Assembly: GCA_046262295.1 (NCBI GenBank)
Contig: JBHENC010000004.1
Coordinates: 297,923-361,922 of the forward strand
Direction of reading: 5' to 3'
DNA length: 64,000 nucleotides
Origin: JBHENC01 sp046262295
GTDB lineage: Bacteria; Acidobacteriota; Blastocatellia; Pyrinomonadales; Pyrinomonadaceae
The stretch's first letter is position 1. The number at the start of each line of letters is the position of its first letter. Made by a program: the position numbers and the translations under genes. Shown piece after piece: positions 59,733 to 64,000 of this stretch. The notes under the pieces are model-generated. The model worked only from the letters and a program-made list of their open reading frames with translations. It searched no databases and had not been told where the DNA came from.

Positions 59733-62700
59733 ATGGCACAGCTTTCACTCAATGCTTTCATTCCGGCCGATGCTCTTGCGCGCGCGCAGAAAAATAACGA
59801 GCGCGGCGAGTTGGCGGCAGCGCAAAAACTGCTCGACCATCTGCTCAAAGAGAGCACCGACACGCCCGCCAGCGAGCGCCAGATACACGCCCGCACACTG
59901 CTTGCGGAAATCTGTGAAGGCTTAGGCCGCAACGACGAAGCCAGCGCCGCGCTTGCGCCATATGATCCACAGTCACTCGATTTACATCCGCCGCACCTGC
60001 GCGGCCTTCTGCTCGTCGCCTTCGGTTCGCAAGCCTACTGGCAAAACGATTTCCCACGCTCCCTGACACTGCTCAATCACGCACGCGAAGTTTTAGAACC
60101 GACGGGCGACGCCGCCAACCTCGCGCGCTCTCTACATTGCATGGGACGCGCTTACTGGGCACTTGACGAACAACTTCTCGCCCGTGAGCATTACGAGATC
60201 GCCATTGAATGGAGCCGCCGCGCGCGTAAGGATCGCGCTCTCGCCATCTCCTACATGAATCTGGGACTTGTGGCGCGGCATGAAGGCGATTTTGACGAAG
60301 CGGGGATGTGTTATCGCCGCGCGTTGCGACTGTTGCAGGAAACCGCCGACGAGATCGGTCATGCCCGTTTGCAGAACAATCTCGGCATGATGCTGCTTTA
60401 TCAAGGTAACTTTTACGAAGCGACCAACTCGTTCGAGCGCGCCCTGAAGCATTTGCCCGCCAACGAGAACGATCTGCTTGTCAGCATCGTCTACAACAAT
60501 ATTGCGCTCGCTTCGATTCACACGGGCGAATGGGCTGCCGCCGAAAGCAATGTGCAGCAGGCTCTGGGCATCGCGCGGGCGCGCGGCGACGAGCTGATGC
60601 AAGGCTCTTATACGGAGACGCTCGGCACTTTGCGCGCGTTGCAGGGGCGCGTCGCAGAAGCTAATGAACTGTTGCGCTTCGCGCTTACACACGCCAAACA
60701 ACTCGGCAGCAAAAAAGACGAGACGCAGGCTTACGCGGCACTGTCCGCTCTGTGGCTCGCGGCACGCAATACGCATCTTTCGCTGACCTACGCGCGTCGT
60801 GCCCGCGACCTTGCCATCGAAATCAACGATAAGCGATTGGCAACCGAAGCCGCCTTGTTGATGAGCGAAGGTTACCGGCGCAGCGATAAGTGGATGCCCG
60901 CCGACGATTGGTTGCAGATTGCGCAGGCCGAACTAGAACGTCTGCCGTATCCGTTTCTGGATGCGGTTCTGCAACGCAACCTTGCCAACTTTGTTTCCCG
61001 GCGGCGTGATCCGGCGCGCGGCGAACGCCTCTTCCAGCAGGCGGAAGAAGCTTTTCGTTCGATGAACGCGACATATCAAGTCGCTGTGACGATCTTTGAA
61101 CACGGCGAAAGTCTGGCACGGCGCGGCGAATTTGCCGCCGCCCGCGAACGCTTTCTGGAAGCCGCCGCGCAGTTTCAAAAATTGGGCGCGCAACTCAACG
61201 CCGGATACGCCGGTGCTGAAGCCCAACGCGCGACAGACCGTATGTTGCCCTGGGAGACCACGCCTGCGCCCTCCGTTAATTTAATCCCGCCCGATGTTGC
61301 ACCGCTTATCTCGCAGATTGTCAACGCCGCTTCAGGACGCGAACGCCTTTTGCGTGAAGTGATGTTTGCGGCCAAAAACGCTCTGGCGTCGGAGGGCGCG
61401 GCCATTTACGCGGCGGACGATGACGGGCATCTATACACCCTGTCAAGCATTGATCTGGATGAAGCCGAACGCGACCACGCGGCGGCGATTGTCAAAGCCC
61501 ACCTTGCGACTAAGGATCAAGGCACAAAATCAATTGACGGGGAAACATCTTCCCGCAACGTCTCGCCGGGAGCGTTCGGCGCACGCGACGAACACTGCCG
61601 CACGCTCGGTTCGCGGCGTAACGGCGGAGCCTTTGTGCTGTATGCACGCGCCTCACTTTCCGCACGCCGTGCGGAGATTCTGGAAGCCATCGTCGGATGC
61701 GCGCGCCTCGCTCTGCAAATGATAGACTTGCGCACGGATATGCGCCGTGCGCGTCCCTTCAATGCCCTCGCCGCCCCTGCCGCTTCCGGACTTTTCCCGA
61801 ACATCATCGCCACCAGCTTTGCGATGCGCGATGTTCTGGCGCGTATGGAGCGCCTCAAAGATTCCGACGCAACGGTGCTCGTGCTCGGCGAATCCGGCAC
61901 GGGCAAGGAAGTGATCGCCCGCGCCTTGCATGAAGAGAGTTACCGGCGCGATAAGATTTTTCTGCCCTTTAATTGCACCTCTGCGCCGCGCGATCTCGTC
62001 GAGAGCCAACTCTTCGGCCACCGGCGCGGAACTTTCACCGGAGCCATTAACGACCAGCGCGGCATCATACGCGCTGCCGAAGGCGGCACACTCTTTCTGG
62101 ACGAAATAGGCGACCTTGCGCCCGACGTGCAGCCGAAACTGCTACGCTTTCTGCAAGGCGGCGAGATTATGCCGCTCGGCGAAGCGCCGCGCAAAGTCAA
62201 TGTCCGCGTCGTCGCCGCCACCAACCGCGATCTGGAACAAGACGTGCGGCAGGGGCTGTTCCGCGAAGATTTGTTCTACCGGCTTAACACCTTCGTTATT
62301 AAAGTTCCACCGCTTCGTGAACGACCCGAAGATATTCCGTTGCTCGCTTCTTATTATTTTGAGGAGATGTGTCGCCGCAATAATCGCCAGCTCGCGGGCA
62401 TCACGCCCGAAGCGATGAACTATCTGGTGCGCTACGCTTGGCCGGGCAATGTTCGTCAGCTGCGCAGCGAGATCGAGCGTATCGTAGTTTACGCGGAAGA
62501 CAATCAATCGGTCGGTGCGGAATCGCTATCGCCAGAAATCCTGCGCGCCGCCGCCACCGCCGCGCCCGTCCGCTTCAGGTTGGATTTCTCGCAACCGTTG
62601 GATTTCAAGGAAGTGATGCAGGATATTGAGCGACAACTGTTATTTGAGGCGCTGGCGCGACACGGCGGCAATGCCACGCGCGCTGCTGACGTGCTCGGAT

Positions 62701-62780
62701 TGCGCCGCCAGACGTTCAACTATAAATTGCGCAAGTTTAATATTGATAATCAGATTTTAGAGCAACCCGACGAAGAGTAA
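59733..62780 (+). CDS. Sigma-54-dependent activator with N-terminal TPR repeats and GAF-like domain
   Basis: From the ATG at 59733 the protein has 1015 aa. Residues 10-500 are TPR-like helical repeats (SYMNLGLVARHEGDFDEAG, NNLGMMLLYQGNFYEATN). A GAF-like region lies at about 515-670. The AAA+ sigma-54 interaction domain is at about 690-915, with Walker A GESGTGKE near 719-726 and Walker B GGTLFLDEIGD near 784-794. GTFTGA at 766-771 stands in place of the canonical GAFTGA. A Fis-type helix-turn-helix is at 975-1000 (GGNATRAADVLGLRRQTF). TPR sensors often bind peptides or partner proteins. A matching -24/-12 promoter and a small exported repeat peptide gene lie downstream on the same strand. 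Confidence 0.94.
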   Translation: MAQLSLNAFIPADALARAQKNNERGELAAAQKLLDHLLKESTDTPASERQIHARTLLAEICEGLGRNDEASAALAPYDPQSLDLHPPHLRGLLLVAFGSQAYWQNDFPRSLTLLNHAREVLEPTGDAANLARSLHCMGRAYWALDEQLLAREHYEIAIEWSRRARKDRALAISYMNLGLVARHEGDFDEAGMCYRRALRLLQETADEIGHARLQNNLGMMLLYQGNFYEATNSFERALKHLPANENDLLVSIVYNNIALASIHTGEWAAAESNVQQALGIARARGDELMQGSYTETLGTLRALQGRVAEANELLRFALTHAKQLGSKKDETQAYAALSALWLAARNTHLSLTYARRARDLAIEINDKRLATEAALLMSEGYRRSDKWMPADDWLQIAQAELERLPYPFLDAVLQRNLANFVSRRRDPARGERLFQQAEEAFRSMNATYQVAVTIFEHGESLARRGEFAAARERFLEAAAQFQKLGAQLNAGYAGAEAQRATDRMLPWETTPAPSVNLIPPDVAPLISQIVNAASGRERLLREVMFAAKNALASEGAAIYAADDDGHLYTLSSIDLDEAERDHAAAIVKAHLATKDQGTKSIDGETSSRNVSPGAFGARDEHCRTLGSRRNGGAFVLYARASLSARRAEILEAIVGCARLALQMIDLRTDMRRARPFNALAAPAASGLFPNIIATSFAMRDVLARMERLKDSDATVLVLGESGTGKEVIARALHEESYRRDKIFLPFNCTSAPRDLVESQLFGHRRGTFTGAINDQRGIIRAAEGGTLFLDEIGDLAPDVQPKLLRFLQGGEIMPLGEAPRKVNVRVVAATNRDLEQDVRQGLFREDLFYRLNTFVIKVPPLRERPEDIPLLASYYFEEMCRRNNRQLAGITPEAMNYLVRYAWPGNVRQLRSEIERIVVYAEDNQSVGAESLSPEILRAAATAAPVRFRLDFSQPLDFKEVMQDIERQLLFEALARHGGNATRAADVLGLRRQTFNYKLRKFNIDNQILEQPDEE

Positions 62781-63002
62781 ACTCGTTACGCTGTTTTCGC
62801 CGCAAAAAACCTTGCGCTGCCGCAAAATCTGCGTGTCTCGCCAAGCGCCAATAAAACACACGAAATTCTGCCTTTATAAGCCTGTCGAAGAAACCTCAAG
62901 CCGCAAAAAAATTGCCATACAAATAATCCGCTAAAGTCGCTATCAAGGACTTATCCCGTCTGTTTGTAAGCCTTTATCTGAAATTCGGATGTTTCTTCGT
63001 TC
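62781..63002. other. Upstream region of the repeat-peptide promoter
   Basis: About 220 bp without a gene, richer in A/T than the flanking coding sequence. It contains CGAAGAAAC at 62886-62894 and the exact inverse GTTTCTTCG at 62991-62999, the second copy ending three bases before the promoter. These are candidates for activator binding sites, a weak inference given the short length. Confidence 0.45.
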
Positions 63003-63018
63003 TGGCACGACAATTGTT
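63003..63018 (+). promoter_or_regulatory. Sigma-54 (-24/-12) promoter for the repeat-peptide gene
   Basis: TGGCACGACAATTGTT matches the sigma-54 consensus TGGCACG-N4-TTGCW at all fixed positions except the -12 C. The GG and TG elements have the correct spacing. Transcription would start near 63029, giving a leader of about 90 nt before the ATG at 63121. The activator encoded directly upstream is the natural regulator. Confidence 0.7.
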
Positions 63019-63120
63019 GAGGGATTGTGATGCAAGCGTGGCGGTTTTGTCTTCGTTTGCTTTCAATTCAGCACACACCCGGACAAATCGAAACCCTAAT
63101 CTTAAAGGAAATGTGCAATT

Positions 63121-63378
63121 ATGCGTCGGATGAAGAAATTTGCGGCAATCATGTTGCTGGCTGCGGTGGCGAGCATGGGCGCGCCGCGAGCATTCGCCGG
63201 AGGCGTCGAATCGCCCGGCATTACTAAAGGCGGCGTTGAATCGCCGGGCGTTCTGGGCGGTGTCGAATCACCCGGCGCTAAAGGCGGTGTCGAATCGCCG
63301 GGACTCCTTGGAGGCGTCGAATCGCCGGGTCTGACGGCGATTATCATAAATTTGCTTGCCGGTTTAATCGGCGGCTAA
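63121..63378 (+). CDS. Exported small protein with five GGVESPG repeats
   Basis: The 85-aa product starts MRRMKKFAAIMLLAAVASMG with a signal peptide ending AFA near residue 26. Five tandem units follow: GGVESPGITK, GGVESPGVL, GGVESPGAK, GGVESPGLL and GGVESPG followed by LTAIIINLLAGLIGG. The nucleotide repeats (27-30 bp, 63199-63330) differ at third positions while the heptapeptide is unchanged. The C terminus is hydrophobic. AAAGGAAATG lies ahead of the ATG. No function is known. It lies behind a sigma-54 promoter and a TPR-type activator, which suggests a regulated signal, peptide precursor or surface-active peptide. Confidence 0.85.
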   Translation: MRRMKKFAAIMLLAAVASMGAPRAFAGGVESPGITKGGVESPGVLGGVESPGAKGGVESPGLLGGVESPGLTAIIINLLAGLIGG

Positions 63379-63673
63379 TGTAGGCTATCACCCCGCAACA
63401 GTTTCGGTTGGTAAATTTTACGACCGGATCGCAGTCCTCACATCGGCGGCGGGCGGTGTTGTTCCTTTAGCTTTCGTTGAATCTCCATATGCGCTGAACG
63501 ATCAGCGCGGCAACGCCACTTCTGCGGCAGCGTTGCTTCAAACGAGACGAAAGCTACGGTCAGGCTCGTGGGAGTGGCCTGACGGGGACAATCCGCCCGC
63601 CGCCGATTGGTTTTATCCCGAAAATCCGGCGCTTCGACCGCCGCCGGTAAACAGCTCTGGTTGTCCACATTAA
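63368..63673 (+). other. Open frame without start codon after the repeat-peptide gene
   Basis: The frame shifted +1 relative to the repeat-peptide gene stays open for 101 codons, from 63368 to the TAA at 63671-63673, with protein-like composition (VGKFYDRIAVLTSAAGGVV; VESPYALNDQRGN; WEWPDGDNPPAADWFYPEN). It has no ATG, GTG or TTG in its first half. It may be a remnant of a gene whose 5' end was lost, or the product of a frameshift near the GGC-GGC-TAA stop. Chance is not excluded. Confidence 0.35.
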
Positions 63674-63698
63674 TTCACCATGAGAAGGAGATCATCGT

Positions 63699-64000
63699 AT
63701 GAAACGATATACGATTCTGTTACTCGCAATTGGCACCGTCGCTGCTGCCATCGTGACCGCGACCTTTATAACCTTAAACAAAAAGGCTAAGGCGGCCTCT
63801 GCCTCTGTCGTGAAACCGCCGTCAAGCAAAGTTGATAAGCCGGGCACGATTGACGGAGCAAAGAACCCAGAGATGATTCCAGACACTCTAGCCTATACGC
63901 TGCTCTTTGATCTGCTCTCGAACCGTCACACGGAAGTTGAGAAGGGGCGCGCCAAAGCTTACATCAGGCAGGCTGGGATCGAAGGCGCAGACGTTGACGC
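63699..64000 (+). CDS. Exported protein of unknown function, N-terminal part, cut by window edge
   Basis: From the ATG at 63699 (AAGGAG upstream), 100 codons are visible. An N-terminal signal anchor (YTILLLAIGTVAAAIVTATF) is followed by a Lys/Pro/Ser-rich linker, then GTIDGAKNPEMIPDTLAYTLLF and RAKAYIRQAGIEG. The AKNPEMIPD segment is like a recurrent pattern I have seen in small exported acidobacterial proteins without known function. It is downstream of, and may be regulated with, the repeat-peptide gene. The C-terminal end lies beyond the window. Confidence 0.75.
   Translation, partial: MKRYTILLLAIGTVAAAIVTATFITLNKKAKAASASVVKPPSSKVDKPGTIDGAKNPEMIPDTLAYTLLFDLLSNRHTEVEKGRAKAYIRQAGIEGADVD

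Noticed and set aside
63199..63330. GGVESPG DNA repeats as a CRISPR array
   Set aside because: The repeats are contiguous, in frame, and vary synonymously, with no unique spacers, so they are protein repeats.

Overview
The window looks like chromosomal DNA from an Acidobacteriota bacterium, most likely of the Blastocatellia type. This rests on gene content, since no 16S rRNA gene is present. The markers are two secreted proteins with the VWFA-related domain typical of Acidobacteria, a TonB receptor with an N-terminal carboxypeptidase-regulatory-like domain, a PknB-type kinase fused to a TolB-like propeller beside an ECF sigma factor, and a GC-rich backbone with AT-richer inserted genes.

Layout. 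From 1 to 15.2 kb everything runs on the minus strand and is core metabolism and information processing: uvrA, a YqeY protein, the translation cluster rimP-nusA-infB-rbfA-nrnA, then cobO, accD, folC, a NUDIX hydrolase and the start of a CPBP membrane protease. From 15.4 to 22.8 kb lie a small two-gene module, an AT-rich membrane coiled-coil protein, a BlaI/M56 pair, a TonB receptor and an M50-like protease. From 23 to 26 kb are the molybdenum-cofactor genes moaC and moeA flanking a methyltransferase, followed by a decayed Fic gene. From 26.3 to 36.7 kb are regulatory and surface genes: the kinase-propeller, its ECF sigma factor, a BTAD-propeller regulator, an FG-GAP/HYR protein and a secreted protein. 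From 36.7 to 44.2 kb are a decayed haloacid dehalogenase gene, a DUF421 protein, an FNT channel, a GlcG-like protein, tRNA-Asp, tRNA-Val, a VWFA protein and a hybrid histidine kinase.

From 44.3 to 53.3 kb is a nucleoside and pentose-phosphate salvage region: deoB, a secreted metallo-beta-lactamase-fold protein, hpt, a 5'-nucleotidase split into two exported proteins, an RpiB-like protein and deoC. RpiB and DeoC both carry N-terminal extensions that look like encapsulation peptides for a bacterial microcompartment, but no shell gene is in the window. The rpiB-deoC pair has been separated by an AT-rich DUF4062 gene and a Uma2 gene, leaving a duplicated fragment of the deoC 5' end. From 53.4 to 59.6 kb are glgC, a second VWFA protein, an M14 peptidase and an acyltransferase.

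The best candidate for an undescribed system is at 59.7-64.0 kb. A sigma-54 activator with TPR repeats and a GAF-like domain is followed by a near-consensus -24/-12 promoter. Downstream is a small exported protein made of five GGVESPG repeats, and then another exported protein cut by the window edge. The repeats differ at synonymous positions but not in the peptide, so this is a real, constrained gene. A TPR-sensing activator controlling a secreted repeat peptide is a testable hypothesis. All functional statements come from reading motifs, without database searches.
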